A stretch of DNA of 64,000 bases from Bacteroidota bacterium (GCA_016711505.1 JADJSV010000018.1:386082-450081), one strand, 5' to 3'; positions 9,338 through 18,926 are shown, counted from the stretch's first letter. Notes: generated by a model not told the origin, from the letters alone. Translations and numbers: made by a program.

Positions 9338-10429
9338 TCAGTTTTTTTCTTTCCTTGCAAGCACCATCTTTACCTGGTCTTTAATATTTTCTTTGGAAAC
9401 AGTTGGAACGTAAAATGTTTCATAATAGGCTTTAACAAAAGCAGTAAGTGGAGTAGCAATCAAAGCCCCTATTAAGCCAAAAGCACTTGCTAAAGCAAGC
9501 ATGGAAAAGAGGGTTGATACAGGATGTAAATTCATAGTGGATGCTCTTATCCGAGGAATTACCAAATCACCCATAATTTCATTTAATATCAGATAAAATA
9601 TAAGTACCCATAAGGCTGTCATCGGTGAAATTGAAAGGGTTATTAAGACCGGAGGGACTGCCATAATATATAATCCTAACTTGGGAACTAATTCTGCAAA
9701 CAAAGCTAATCCAGTCCATACCCATACTCCAGGCACTTCCATATAGGTTAAAAAGAAATAGGTCGCAATGGCTTCCATTGTACCAGCTAACAGATTAGAC
9801 CATATCCAACCATTTAACATAACTGATGCTTTCGCTAATGCCTGTGCTGCCTTCTGTCTTTTTTCTTCCGGAAATAACATCAGATAGGTTTCTATTAACG
9901 GTGCCGGATCAATCAACATGTAAATTACGATACTGAAAAAAACTATTATCATAAAAGCGCCACCGATTAGTGAAAAGGAAAATCGACCAAGGCTTTTTAT
10001 AATACTATTTGCTTCCGGTAGATTATCTTTGATCGCTTCTTTACCAAGTAGTTTTTGTTGTAGAGAAGGATAATCTGATAGCATGGATGAGAGTTGATGC
10101 CGTAAATCGGAGATGTAATTTGGAATATTGGATAGAAGTGTGCTTCCCTCTTCTAACATTCTTGGAATTATAAGCCATCCCATAAAAAATAAGAAAAGCA
10201 ACATTACAAAAAATACGATGATTGCAGCAAAAGTTCTCGGAACTTTTTTTGAAACCAACCACATGGTAGGTGCATTTAAAATCAGGGTCAGAACAATCCC
10301 TAGAAAGAAGAGAAATAAAATACTGATAATTTCATACGCAAACCACAAGCCGAGAATTACAAAAGCAGCAGTATAAATTAAACTAATACTCGATCTTGAT
10401 TTATTTTTGGATGAAGTTTCTTCTATCAT
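9338..10429 (-). CDS. AI-2E family transporter (TqsA/PerM-like)
   Basis: 363 residues of the PF01594 family: paired N-terminal helices, a soluble stretch rich in Ser/Leu/Pro (about 90-150, SNIPNYISDLRHQL), and C-terminal helices with the family's PRIRASTMNLHPV element. Members export small solutes, Na+ or autoinducer-2; substrate here is unknown. It is convergent with the CPBP gene (19 bp between stops), and nearly 400 bp of non-coding DNA lie upstream. Confidence 0.85.
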   Translation of the reverse strand: MIEETSSKNKSRSSISLIYTAAFVILGLWFAYEIISILFLFFLGIVLTLILNAPTMWLVSKKVPRTFAAIIVFFVMLLFLFFMGWLIIPRMLEEGSTLLSNIPNYISDLRHQLSSMLSDYPSLQQKLLGKEAIKDNLPEANSIIKSLGRFSFSLIGGAFMIIVFFSIVIYMLIDPAPLIETYLMLFPEEKRQKAAQALAKASVMLNGWIWSNLLAGTMEAIATYFFLTYMEVPGVWVWTGLALFAELVPKLGLYIMAVPPVLITLSISPMTALWVLIFYLILNEIMGDLVIPRIRASTMNLHPVSTLFSMLALASAFGLIGALIATPLTAFVKAYYETFYVPTVSKENIKDQVKMVLARKEKN

Positions 10430-10826
10430 GTGCTTTTATTTTTTTACTTTATTAAATGTTCTCGCTCCTTCATTACATTAACGGCAGCTCTTGCAAAAAC
10501 TTAAACCAATAATTTTTTCTATTGCATATTCTGTTCCCATGCCGGCAATACCACTTTAAAATAGTTTGCCTTTACCAATATGCTTGATGGTTAGAAGTGA
10601 ATAATATAAAAAAGGCTTTTGATTTCAATTTAACAGTTTATCGAAGCCAATTAAGTTCAAAACCTTGCCAAAGTTTTAGGGGAAATAAAGTAACCAGATT
10701 CTCGGGTATTCTTTTTATTGCTTTGAGAAAAATGTGACCCATGCCCGTGAGTCGCTTAAAACTTTCGAAGAGTGCGACAATTAGTTAATGAGAAATCATT
10801 TCTTCTGAAATTTTTTTATTCTAACT
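10430..10826. other. Intergenic region, no gene seen
   Basis: 397 bp between the AI-2E gene and the arr-like gene. All frames are broken and no palindrome of the attC-like families is present. It must contain the promoter of the AI-2E gene; nothing else can be supported. Confidence 0.5.
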
Positions 10827-11276
10827 TTATTCGTCATTCAAAGAATTAATTCCCTGTTCTTTCAGTTTTGCTAATGCGGCCTTCATTGCTTTAACTTGTT
10901 CTGGTGGGTGCCCTTGCCAATTTGTTACTTCTCCAACTATTTTAAACGGTTGGGTTGAACGATAAGATTTTGTCGGGTTACCAGGGAATTTTTTATCTGT
11001 TAAGTCAGGATCATCTTCGATAGGTCCCGTTGGTTCTACTAAATATATTCTTTCACGTTCTTCACCATAAGCAAGCTCTGCACCCCAGATAGCAGCATCT
11101 AAAGTTGCTGACAGGAAAATATATTTTGCATTTTTTCTCTGTCCATAATTCGAGTTGAAACCAACTTCAATAAACTCCCCGAGTTTCAAGTCAGACCTTG
11201 TCCCGTGAAAATAGGTCTGTGCAAAAGGTGTTGCACCTTGTTCATTTGATTTATGTTCGTCGCTGTTATTTTCCAT
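10827..11276 (-). CDS. arr: Rifampin ADP-ribosyltransferase Arr-like
   Basis: Starting at the ATG at 11276 (MENNSDEHKSN) the product is 149 residues. It matches the compact Arr family almost end to end: TYFHGTRSDLKLGEFIE, GFNSNYGQRKNAKYIFL, TLDAAIWGAELAYGE, IYLVEPTGPIEDDPD, TDKKFPGNPTKSYRS. The HGT and Y segments line the NAD+ site, and Asp in the EDDPDLTDKKFPGNP stretch is the family's catalytic acid region. Arr enzymes ADP-ribosylate a rifamycin hydroxyl and inactivate the drug. The gene follows the DHFR-fold gene by 28 bp, so the two form a unit. Activity on rifampin is inferred from the family. Confidence 0.88.
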   Translation of the reverse strand: MENNSDEHKSNEQGATPFAQTYFHGTRSDLKLGEFIEVGFNSNYGQRKNAKYIFLSATLDAAIWGAELAYGEERERIYLVEPTGPIEDDPDLTDKKFPGNPTKSYRSTQPFKIVGEVTNWQGHPPEQVKAMKAALAKLKEQGINSLNDE

Positions 11277-11304
11277 TGCGTAAACGATTAGCTGGTTGAC
11301 TTTC

Positions 11305-11856
11305 TTATTGATGAGTAGCCTCATAATATAGTACGATTGCACCTGAGCCAAAGATTTTTGTCTTTGAAAGTTTAAAAATTGTCCTGTCTCTTACTTTGTC
11401 AAACAACGGCAGACCTTTTCCCTCTATCATTGGATAAATACAAATCTGAAACTCATCAATCAAATTAAAGTTTATTAGCTGAATAATTAAACTCCGACTG
11501 CCAACTAAAATATCTTTACCTGGTTGTTGTTTGAGTTCTGAAACTTCCTTTTTAATTTCTTTTGTTACAAGTTTCGCACTGTCCCATTCAGTATTTTTCA
11601 AAGTCCGTGAAAAAACAATTTTTGGTATTTTATCAATGGCAAGAGCAAAATCGTCCATTGATTTTTGACCTGAAGGATTTTTTAGCAGTGTTTGCCAATA
11701 TTGCATGAGTTGGTAAGTTGTTCGTCCATACAATATACTTCCTGAATTGTCTAAAAGTTCTGCATAATGTATATGTAAATCTTCATCGGGGATACCTGCT
11801 GTATGATCGCAAATCCCGTCAAGGGTCATATTAATTGCTGCAATTACTTTTCTCAT
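11305..11856 (-). CDS. Dihydrofolate reductase-fold (RibD C-terminal type) protein
   Basis: 183 residues of the RibD_C/DHFR-like family: MRKVIAAINMTLDGI at the N-terminus, SILYGRTTYQLMQYW (NADPH-binding G-R-T-T), KDILVGSRSLIIQL and YPMIEGKGLPLFD. This is the YyaP/YwjB-type branch, not trimethoprim-target FolA. Its physiological substrate is unknown. It is the first gene of a two-gene unit with the Arr-like gene; both could act on xenobiotics, but that is inference. Confidence 0.8.
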   Translation of the reverse strand: MRKVIAAINMTLDGICDHTAGIPDEDLHIHYAELLDNSGSILYGRTTYQLMQYWQTLLKNPSGQKSMDDFALAIDKIPKIVFSRTLKNTEWDSAKLVTKEIKKEVSELKQQPGKDILVGSRSLIIQLINFNLIDEFQICIYPMIEGKGLPLFDKVRDRTIFKLSKTKIFGSGAIVLYYEATHQ

Positions 11857-11891
11857 ATTTTATATTTGAGAGAATAAAACGCAGAGAAAAA

Positions 11892-11985
11892 TTTAACACA
11901 GAGAGCATGGAGAAAAAAGGAGAAAAAAGAGAAATATTTTATTCTCCTTTTTCTCCCTTTTTTTCTCTGTTTTCTCTGTGTTAAA
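11892..11985. repeat. Long inverted repeat (TTTAACACAGAGA / TCTCTGTGTTAAA)
   Basis: A 94-bp hairpin with 13-bp perfect outer arms and purine/pyrimidine-rich inner arms (GGAGAAAAAAGG against CTCCTTTTTCTCC). It lies upstream of the DHFR-like gene and downstream of the T9SS gene, so it may act as a terminator, but its length suggests a dispersed palindromic element. It is unrelated in sequence to the attC-like sites. Confidence 0.75.
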
Positions 11986-12067
11986 TCACCCTGTTTACTT
12001 TTATTGTCAATTTTCATTCTTTGCTGACTTTATTTATAATTGTCATTAGATATGGGAGTTTATCCCT

Positions 12068-13483
12068 TCAATATTTTACAATTTTATCAATATTTCTGTG
12101 ACCATCTACCATTGTTTCGAGAAAATATAAGCCATTGGGAAGAAAACTTAAATCAATAGTTTCTAATAAAAACTCGCGGATAAATTTTTCATTCTTGTTA
12201 AGTATTATTTGCCCAAATACATTTCGAAGTTTATATGAATACTGATTTACTTTCGAATCCTTAGAGTTTATTGAAAGAATTGAATGCACCGGATTGGGAT
12301 AAATATTTAAACTTAATTTATTTTCACTTAAATAATTTTCTGTTGAGGTAATATTACCTGAAGTATCTGTTTTTAACAGGTAAATGTAATCTTGATTTGA
12401 AACTGTATCTTTTGTATAACCAACGACAATTGGATTTTGATCATTGTCAAGTATCAGACACTTGGGAAAGGCATAACCGTATCCCGAAAAAAGTCTTGTC
12501 CATATTATGTCCCCAATTGAATTTGCTTTAATTAGTATTAAAGAATGTTGTGTATTATCATTGTATTCTCCTGAAATATAAAAATTCCCTAGGGTGTCTT
12601 CAGCAGAAGAAATAAAGCGCATAGCAATGTTTGAAAAGCAATATTCCTTACTCCATATACTATCACCGCTTTGATCTATCTTAAGTAAGTAACCACATGC
12701 TCCCGGACCTCCACCAATTGGTGTTGTATAACCGGTAACTAAGTATCCATTATTATTTAACAGGTTAATTGAATTACCATTCAATTCAATGGAACTGGTT
12801 GTGTCTATATATACTTTATCCCATTGAGTATTAAGATTTGAATCGAATTTAACAATTCTGGTTAAGCCATAGATTGGTACTGATGTCGCTACAACCAGTC
12901 CGCTATCAGGAGTAACCTGTATGCTATTTGGATTTTGCAGAAAAGATGATTGTGGGTATTGCACAATTGCTGTATCTAAATTATTTCCTGATGAATCAAC
13001 TTTAACAATATAATATGTGTTTTCAGAACTTGCTCCGTCATCTACAAGGCCAATAAAAAATCCATTTTCATAATTCGGAGAAATACAAGAGCCCCATGTT
13101 CCCCATTCATCAGAAGGATATGAATTATACCAAAGTATATTTCCAATACTATCTGTTTTATAAACCATTGCTTTTTTTGAAGGATACGCACGCGAGTCTC
13201 CAATGAAAACAAATCCGCCTTCTTGAGTTTGCCTGATACAACCTATGTTTAAATTTAGACATGACATGGTTCTTATCGTATCACCACTACCATCAATCAA
13301 TAAATTATAAGCCTGATTGTTGGGAAATGTACCTGTGTTTGCACCAATTATATAATTTCCATTAAGAGCATTGTCAATATGAGCACCTTGCCCAAAACCG
13401 TAAGTTCGTTCAAAAAACTGAGGTTGACAGTCTGCGTAATAAAATGTTCCGAGAAGAAAAATGAAAATTATTATTCGTTTCAT
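12068..13483 (-). CDS. Secreted beta-propeller-like protein with T9SS sorting domain
   Basis: 471 residues. A signal peptide (MKRIIIFIFLLGTFYYADCQ) is followed by about seven repeats of the kind QEGGFVFIGDSR / DSGLVVATS / NNGYLVTGYT, each followed by a KVDSSGN- or KTDTSGN-type strand, which should form a propeller. The protein ends in a T9SS type A domain (IYPNPVHSILSI ... GLYFLETMVDG). It is built like the 521-residue protein at 44600-46165. No enzymatic motif is visible; a surface-exposed binding role is likely. Confidence 0.78.
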   Translation of the reverse strand: MKRIIIFIFLLGTFYYADCQPQFFERTYGFGQGAHIDNALNGNYIIGANTGTFPNNQAYNLLIDGSGDTIRTMSCLNLNIGCIRQTQEGGFVFIGDSRAYPSKKAMVYKTDSIGNILWYNSYPSDEWGTWGSCISPNYENGFFIGLVDDGASSENTYYIVKVDSSGNNLDTAIVQYPQSSFLQNPNSIQVTPDSGLVVATSVPIYGLTRIVKFDSNLNTQWDKVYIDTTSSIELNGNSINLLNNNGYLVTGYTTPIGGGPGACGYLLKIDQSGDSIWSKEYCFSNIAMRFISSAEDTLGNFYISGEYNDNTQHSLILIKANSIGDIIWTRLFSGYGYAFPKCLILDNDQNPIVVGYTKDTVSNQDYIYLLKTDTSGNITSTENYLSENKLSLNIYPNPVHSILSINSKDSKVNQYSYKLRNVFGQIILNKNEKFIREFLLETIDLSFLPNGLYFLETMVDGHRNIDKIVKY

Positions 13484-13503
13484 GTGGGTGGTTTTGGTTG
13501 CCT

Positions 13504-13602
13504 ATATCGTTTAGCATTGCCGTAGAATTACTATTTACCGAAATATAAAAAATAAAAAGAAGAAAATAATAATGTTATATTTATTTCATACAATGCGTTA
13601 AA
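13504..13602 (-). repeat. Decayed type-1 attC-like palindrome
   Basis: CGTTTAGCATTGCCGTAG and TTTACCGAAATATAAAA match the type-1 element. The right arm is reduced to ACAATGCGTTAAAG with a divergent inner stem. It lies upstream of a T9SS gene and is not directly 3' of a gene, unlike copies in the array. Confidence 0.6.
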
Positions 13603-13719
13603 GAAAATTAAAACCAAAAACGGCCGAAATAAAATTCCGGCCGTCTTGTTAATATATCATTCTTGTTTGAAGTTCACCCTTCAGCCCCGATAGCTGTCAG
13701 GATCACCCTTCACTTCCTA

Positions 13720-15996
13720 TTACTGCTTCACCAACCGCGTAATTTGCGTCTGATCATTCTGCGTCATGATCTGCAGAAAATAAACTCCCGCCGGCAAATG
13801 CGTTAAGGAAATCGAATTATTTATTCTGTTAAGTGTTGATGCTACTTCCGCACCCAGCACAGACACGATCTTTACTTCTCTGATCGTTTGATCTGATTTT
13901 AAGTATAAAAGATCTGCAGCAGGATTTGGAAATACTTTGATCGATCCTTGAGTCAGGTCTGCGATACCAACAACATTTTGCACTGTAATTGTTGAGGAAT
14001 ATAGGTTAGCACTTGGGCCGTTACCGTTAGTAGCCGTAAGTGATACTACATAGTTTCCGGCATCATTGAAAGCAATGGATGGATTTTCTGACGTAGCAGT
14101 TGTACCATTCGTGAAGTTCCAGCCTGATGATGGATTCACAGACCAGTTCCATTCATACGGGCAAGGACTTGAATTGTCTGTGAAGTCTACTACGTCGGTC
14201 ATATTTATATCTGAAGCACTTACTGTAAATGAGGAAGTAGGTACAGGAGCAGAATTTTCTTCTATATGCAATACAGAATTGATCGTAGGGTTGCATATCA
14301 CATCTGTGTTTCCGGATGTCCATTTAACGACTACCGAATCAATAGTATTAAAATAAGAAATTCCAAAATGAGCATTCAGTGTTCCCATGTAACGGAATCC
14401 TACTCCCGCACGGATATCACGAATTTGTTTGCCCCATGGTCCATAAATTTCCACTCGTGCACCAATACCATTTTTGTTACTCGTAGTTCCTTTAAGAGTT
14501 ACTGTAAGCCAGTTACGGTTATTGCCATCGTTGTAGTAGATGGTATTTCCGTTCTGTATATCCAAAAAACCATCGTTGTTAAGATCGCCAACAGCTCCCA
14601 TCGACATCGAATAAGCCTGAGAAGTAAAAGTACCATTTCCGTTATTAAAAAGTATATATCCCGGAGTCAAAACATCCGCAAATCCATCGTTGTTAAAATC
14701 GTACGAAGCATATTCAGTACTCAGTCCGGGAAAACTATCGATTCCACTTCCGCTTGTAATATCAGTGAATGTTTCGTCGCCGTTATTGTGCATGAACTTA
14801 TGCATACCGTTAGCGCTTGAACTTGCACCTACAATGACGTCCATCCATCCATCGTTGTCAAAATCATTCCAAGCCGATGACCATGTTTGAACCGGATCTG
14901 CCAGACCTGTAGCTATGGAAACATCTGTAAAAGTACCGTTACCATTGTTTCTGTGCATCTCGTTGATGTTGGCTGTACCTGATCCACCACGGCATTTAGC
15001 GATAAACAGATCAGGCAGATGGTCGTTGTTGTAATCTACCCAGATAGAACCGTAGTTTCCACCATTCGGATGATCTCCTAAACCTCCCTGATGATACGTA
15101 AGATTGCCTGTACCGTCATTGAGGTAGTAAACGTTTGGAGCAACATCATGACACACAAATGCATCAAGGTGTCCGTCATTGTCGATATCAACCATATTAC
15201 TGCGCTGCGAAAAAACGTATTCCGGTCCGGAAACCTGATTGAATGAAGTTCCCCCATTTGCTGAAAGCATAAACGTAACTCCGCTGCCGCTACCATAGAG
15301 CAGATCATTAAAGCCGTCTTCATTCAGATCGCCAATTGCCATACTCCATCCCGGTGAAAACTGAGCTTCTGATGTTGTATAGTTAGCGATCGTAAAAGTT
15401 CCTGAAAGATCTTGCTGATGCACCTGAATATTTGTGTCTGAAACAGAAACAATATCATCCAGATAATCGCCATTCATATCGGTAAGTGCAAGTTTGTAAT
15501 TGCCGACAATGGTACTCATGGTTACAGGCGTAAATGTCAAGGGTGAAGGATTAACAGGATTTTCGATCATCTCATACTGAAAACCTGCCGATGTATAAAT
15601 ATTATCGAAGACGATATAATAATCTGTACCTGCGTTTGCATTGAAAGTAACCAGGCACAAAGCACCGGGACCACTATCATCATCACCTGCCACACATGTT
15701 AATGAACCACAACTGCCCGAATACACATGCACACGATTGTCGATTCCTGAGTTTGCAGGAAAATCAGTTGTGATAGTCACTGAATAATTTAGCAAAGGAG
15801 AATATTTATACCAGTTCGCCGCAGTCGCTCCGCTTCCTCCGGATGCGCACATCTGAGTTGGCACCTCTGTTCCTGTGATCGTTGGAGTAGTGCCAATACC
15901 ATCCACCATAGTAAGTGCAGTGCTACAAGTTTGCTGAGCCACACTGACCAGCTTAAATAGCATGATGAATGTGAGCGAGAGTAAGGTTTTTTTCAT
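13720..15996 (-). CDS. FG-GAP/VCBS repeat, ASPIC/UnbV and PKD-domain T9SS surface protein
   Basis: The ATG at 15996 (MKKTLLSLTFIMLF) is preferred, giving about 758 residues. After the signal comes a prepeptidase-like domain (residues 30-150). At least six FG-GAP/VCBS repeats follow, with calcium-binding DxDxDG-like loops (DLNEDGFNDL, DIDNDGHLDAF, DFNNDGFADVL). An ASPIC/UnbV domain (LKGTTSNKNGIGARVE), a PKD domain and a T9SS domain (VFPNPAADLLYL ... GVYFLQIMT) complete it. The upstream c-type cytochrome gene ends 32 bp away, so they are likely co-transcribed. Surface adhesion or cell-wall binding is the usual role of this architecture. Confidence 0.85.
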   Translation of the reverse strand: MKKTLLSLTFIMLFKLVSVAQQTCSTALTMVDGIGTTPTITGTEVPTQMCASGGSGATAANWYKYSPLLNYSVTITTDFPANSGIDNRVHVYSGSCGSLTCVAGDDDSGPGALCLVTFNANAGTDYYIVFDNIYTSAGFQYEMIENPVNPSPLTFTPVTMSTIVGNYKLALTDMNGDYLDDIVSVSDTNIQVHQQDLSGTFTIANYTTSEAQFSPGWSMAIGDLNEDGFNDLLYGSGSGVTFMLSANGGTSFNQVSGPEYVFSQRSNMVDIDNDGHLDAFVCHDVAPNVYYLNDGTGNLTYHQGGLGDHPNGGNYGSIWVDYNNDHLPDLFIAKCRGGSGTANINEMHRNNGNGTFTDVSIATGLADPVQTWSSAWNDFDNDGWMDVIVGASSSANGMHKFMHNNGDETFTDITSGSGIDSFPGLSTEYASYDFNNDGFADVLTPGYILFNNGNGTFTSQAYSMSMGAVGDLNNDGFLDIQNGNTIYYNDGNNRNWLTVTLKGTTSNKNGIGARVEIYGPWGKQIRDIRAGVGFRYMGTLNAHFGISYFNTIDSVVVKWTSGNTDVICNPTINSVLHIEENSAPVPTSSFTVSASDINMTDVVDFTDNSSPCPYEWNWSVNPSSGWNFTNGTTATSENPSIAFNDAGNYVVSLTATNGNGPSANLYSSTITVQNVVGIADLTQGSIKVFPNPAADLLYLKSDQTIREVKIVSVLGAEVASTLNRINNSISLTHLPAGVYFLQIMTQNDQTQITRLVKQ

Positions 15997-16028
15997 TTTG
16001 TTTCTGTTATTAAGGGTTTTTTTAAGGG

Positions 16029-17132
16029 TCAGTCTGTACAATTTGATATGGAAGAAATATAATCCCGGAGCAATTTCACGCCTGCCTCGTCAACTATAGT
16101 ACGACCCAGCAGAGGCATACGATTGTTTTCGTCAGTGGAATTAAGTCGGAAATACATCATCGATTTATTATAATTACCGGGAAAAATAACATTAGATAAA
16201 CTCGGATCAAACATATCATCCGGTGTCACGCATTGTCCAAGGTGAGCAGGATCCGTCGTTTCAGAAAAAGCAAGACGGATAGGCCGATAGTCGCAATGAC
16301 TGTTTTCCTGATGACAATGGCCACAGTTAATGTCGAGATAAGAACGAAGTCGTAGTTTCAACGTCTGAGTAGTATCGTGATAGTCGATTGTAGATACCAT
16401 GTTCGCAGGCAAATTATTTTCTAAAATTCCCTTTGAAATAAAATACTGCAACTGATTGACTCTTCCGGAAGGATAAGTAAAATCGTTGTTCAGATTTTGA
16501 GGTTTGATGCCAATTGGTATAGGCAGGTTATTTGACTTATGACAAATCATGCATTCGGTTTCAGAAGGAATGCGATAGAGGGTACTTTTAGATGTACCGT
16601 CCTGGTCCCAGGCCAGCGAAATAAAGCTTCCATTCATAGAAAGTGTAGCCTCCGTCTGATCTTCATTCCAGACATATTCAGCAAAGATCCACTGATTTGA
16701 TTTACGGATCATCACCCGCGTTTCGATGATCTTGGTGACATTTGCAGGTTGCACATTATCGTAGTAAAAAGTTTTGATCAGGGCAGTTCCCACAGGAAAA
16801 TCGATGATATTATTATCGGCAACATAAGTTCCCTTCAATCCCGGTGGCACCCAGACAAAACGTTTCTTATGAGCATAATCGGTAAACAATGCCGATGCCG
16901 GCTGGAATTGAATGACGCCATCATTCGGCGTATTATTTTTTATATCACCGGTAAAAAAACGGTACTGCGATAGATTAGTATACGGCACACTATCCAGATC
17001 CACGGATACCGCGGTATTTCCCGGAGGAGTAGGAACTGTAGGAGTTTCCGGTTCGGTCTCATCCTTTTTACAGGCATCCAGAATCATCACTACCAACAAC
17101 AAAAAAATCGAAAAAGAAATTACCTTCTTCAT
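16029..17132 (-). CDS. Dihaem c-type cytochrome lipoprotein (SO2930-like)
   Basis: 367 residues. A lipoprotein signal ends in MILDACKKDE, so the mature protein begins at Cys 21. Two CXXCH haem c sites are present, CMICHK (about 195) and CGHCHQ (about 268). The WVPPGLKGTYV and RMPLLGRTIVDEAG segments match a family often annotated as SO2930-type dihaem cytochromes. It likely sits in the periplasm or outer membrane and moves electrons. It is immediately upstream of the FG-GAP/UnbV gene, a pairing seen in other Bacteroidota, which suggests functional coupling. Confidence 0.8.
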   Translation of the reverse strand: MKKVISFSIFLLLVVMILDACKKDETEPETPTVPTPPGNTAVSVDLDSVPYTNLSQYRFFTGDIKNNTPNDGVIQFQPASALFTDYAHKKRFVWVPPGLKGTYVADNNIIDFPVGTALIKTFYYDNVQPANVTKIIETRVMIRKSNQWIFAEYVWNEDQTEATLSMNGSFISLAWDQDGTSKSTLYRIPSETECMICHKSNNLPIPIGIKPQNLNNDFTYPSGRVNQLQYFISKGILENNLPANMVSTIDYHDTTQTLKLRLRSYLDINCGHCHQENSHCDYRPIRLAFSETTDPAHLGQCVTPDDMFDPSLSNVIFPGNYNKSMMYFRLNSTDENNRMPLLGRTIVDEAGVKLLRDYISSISNCTD

Positions 17133-17422
17133 GAACGGCTAGGGTTAGAAGTACAAATCTAAAAAAATTTGGATAGGAATGAAAAGAAATTGAGGTGTAA
17201 ATTAGGAGGGAAGGAACAGTGGGTTTTTAGATCATTTTAAAGCATTGCAAGATTGGGGTAGGTTGGGATTTGAAGGTTATGGTGAATTGTGCTTGGAGGG
17301 GAAAAGAAGCGGCTGTTTGTTCAAGATAAATTTTATTTTGAATAAAGCTGCTGCACCGGATCAGAATTATGTCCACCGAAATACTTTAATACTAACATTG
17401 AATATAACTCAATCGCCCTTTA

Positions 17423-17880
17423 TTATTCCCAAAATACATCAGTTGAATTATCAATAAATTTTTCACTTGAATGAAGTTTCTTTATAGCTTCCATATTTTC
17501 TGGTGAAGCAGCATTTTGAATTTTTTCAAACAAAACTCTATCTTCAAATCGAATGTGTTTTTCTAAATCAACTTGTATTTGCTTTATGAAAATTTCAATT
17601 TGAGAAGTATTACAAAATAAACCAGTAATTATTTTGTGCTCTTCGATAGCTTGTTTGACAAGAGTATTTTCATTACCAAGTATTGGAAAAATATACTTTT
17701 CTTCTATTTCAAAAAGTTTGCTGTAGATGATTTTTTAAAAACCAATCAAGGTATAATTTCATTCTTTCAATTGAAATACCATTTGAAAAACCTGTTTTTA
17801 TTTTCCAGCAAAGTAATAAACCGAGATGGTGTTCTCGGCTCAATGTTTTAAGATATTCTGCTCTTTTTATAAGTTTCATA
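17423..17880 (-). pseudogene. Hemerythrin HHE-domain protein, split by a one-base homopolymer shift
   Basis: The frame from the ATG at 17880 (MKLIKRAEYL) carries SREHHLGLLLCWK, then stops after LKNHLQQTF at a run of five A (about 17711-17715). Removing one base continues into EIEEKYIFPILGNE, IEEHKIITGLF and DLEKHIRFEDRVLFE and stops at 17423. Together these give the H, HE, H and HxxxE iron ligands of a four-helix hemerythrin domain, so the intact protein would be about 150 residues. An in-frame ATG also exists at 18008. It is the last gene of the NO/O2 cluster and may bind O2 or NO. Sequencing error and real decay are both possible. Confidence 0.7.
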
Positions 17881-18000
17881 GTTGTTATGTGATTTGCTGA
17901 TTTTTCTACAATTCTGGTAGTGGCAGAGTCTGAATACAATCCATAAGCACTTAATAAAGTGCCTTTTATTTGTGCTTTGGATAAGAAATCGGTAAAAGAA

Positions 18001-18081
18001 TCATTCATCTCCAGGGTCAGTATTTCCTTCAAACCGAAAGGTTTCATCAAATTCAAAATCATCGGGTGAAAGTTGCGACAT
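18001..18081 (-). CDS. Possible 26-residue acidic peptide
   Basis: A short frame starting ATG at 18081 encodes an acidic peptide (MSQLSPDDFEFDETF...) and ends in a TGA overlapping the ATG at 18008 (ATGAATGA). It could be a leader coupled to the hemerythrin gene or the end of a gene broken by an indel. Unsupported by any family I recognise. Confidence 0.25.
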   Translation of the reverse strand: MSQLSPDDFEFDETFRFEGNTDPGDE

Positions 18082-18197
18082 GTTATTATTGCAAACTAAA
18101 CATTCTTCCTCCAAATGAAAATTGAAGTCATGCGTAGCCTCTTTTTATAAGGTCGTTTATTGCTTCGCTTACGGTTTTGTAATTATACATACAATTC

Positions 18198-18914
18198 TTA
18201 AATTAATTCTTTCTCCATTTCAATGGTTTTTGGAAATAGAATATTATTTTCCAAATGGATGTGTAGGTGTAAATCTTGCTCAAATTCTTTTAGTAGAGCA
18301 AACGATACACGATAGGTGTTGCACGCATCTTCAGGTGGAGTATAGTTTTTGCTTAATTCTTCAATCTTCATGAAGCGATGCCCCTCCACAGTATGTTCAT
18401 CCATCATCATCTGTATAGGGTTTTTAACGGTGCCGAAATGTGCTGGATCTATTTTCGTATTCACAAGTTTCGCATTTACCAATTTACGTATAAAAGGAAA
18501 TAAAATCAACTCTTCCTTTTTCATATGGGCAGCAAGCTCACCAGCACTTTTATTAAATTCTTCTTTTATTTCAAATAGTTCGGGATGGTTTTCTCCATGA
18601 ACTTTGCATATTTTATCTAAATACGGTTCTATTTCTAGTGTTTTATCTTGAACGTACCTGTGGTGTTTCTTTTCAATATAATCTGCTAATAAATCAAGTG
18701 GCCACGATTGATAATTTGTAGAAGACTCACTTTTCGCCTGCAGCATAGCGTCTAAATCTTCTAATACTTTCTTTGAATCAATGTTTTTCTTGTCACATGC
18801 ATCTTGAATAGTTCTATTACCCTGACAACAAAAGTCAATATTGAATTTTTTAAATACTGACGCAGTACGGTAGTCTTTTGCTACCAGTTCTCCAATAATT
18901 TGATTTTCTTTCAT
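18198..18914 (-). CDS. ric: Iron-sulfur cluster repair di-iron protein (RIC/ScdA/YtfE)
   Basis: 238 residues. An N-terminal ScdA_N (DUF542) domain has the hallmark NIDFCCQGNRTIQDAC. A hemerythrin-like domain (about 80-225) follows with ligands in KHHRYVQ, HGENHPELFEI, HMKKEELILFPFI, MMDEHTVEGHRF and HLHIHLENNILFP. These proteins restore Fe-S clusters and related metal sites damaged by NO and H2O2. The gene sits in the minus-strand unit with a truncated haemoglobin and an NsrR-type regulator, which fits an NO-stress role. Confidence 0.92.
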   Translation of the reverse strand: MKENQIIGELVAKDYRTASVFKKFNIDFCCQGNRTIQDACDKKNIDSKKVLEDLDAMLQAKSESSTNYQSWPLDLLADYIEKKHHRYVQDKTLEIEPYLDKICKVHGENHPELFEIKEEFNKSAGELAAHMKKEELILFPFIRKLVNAKLVNTKIDPAHFGTVKNPIQMMMDEHTVEGHRFMKIEELSKNYTPPEDACNTYRVSFALLKEFEQDLHLHIHLENNILFPKTIEMEKELI

Positions 18915-18926
18915 TTATTTATGTTT

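Noticed and set aside
17245..17457. 70-codon plus-strand ORF
   Set aside because: No family resemblance; it overlaps the end of the hemerythrin gene on the other strand.
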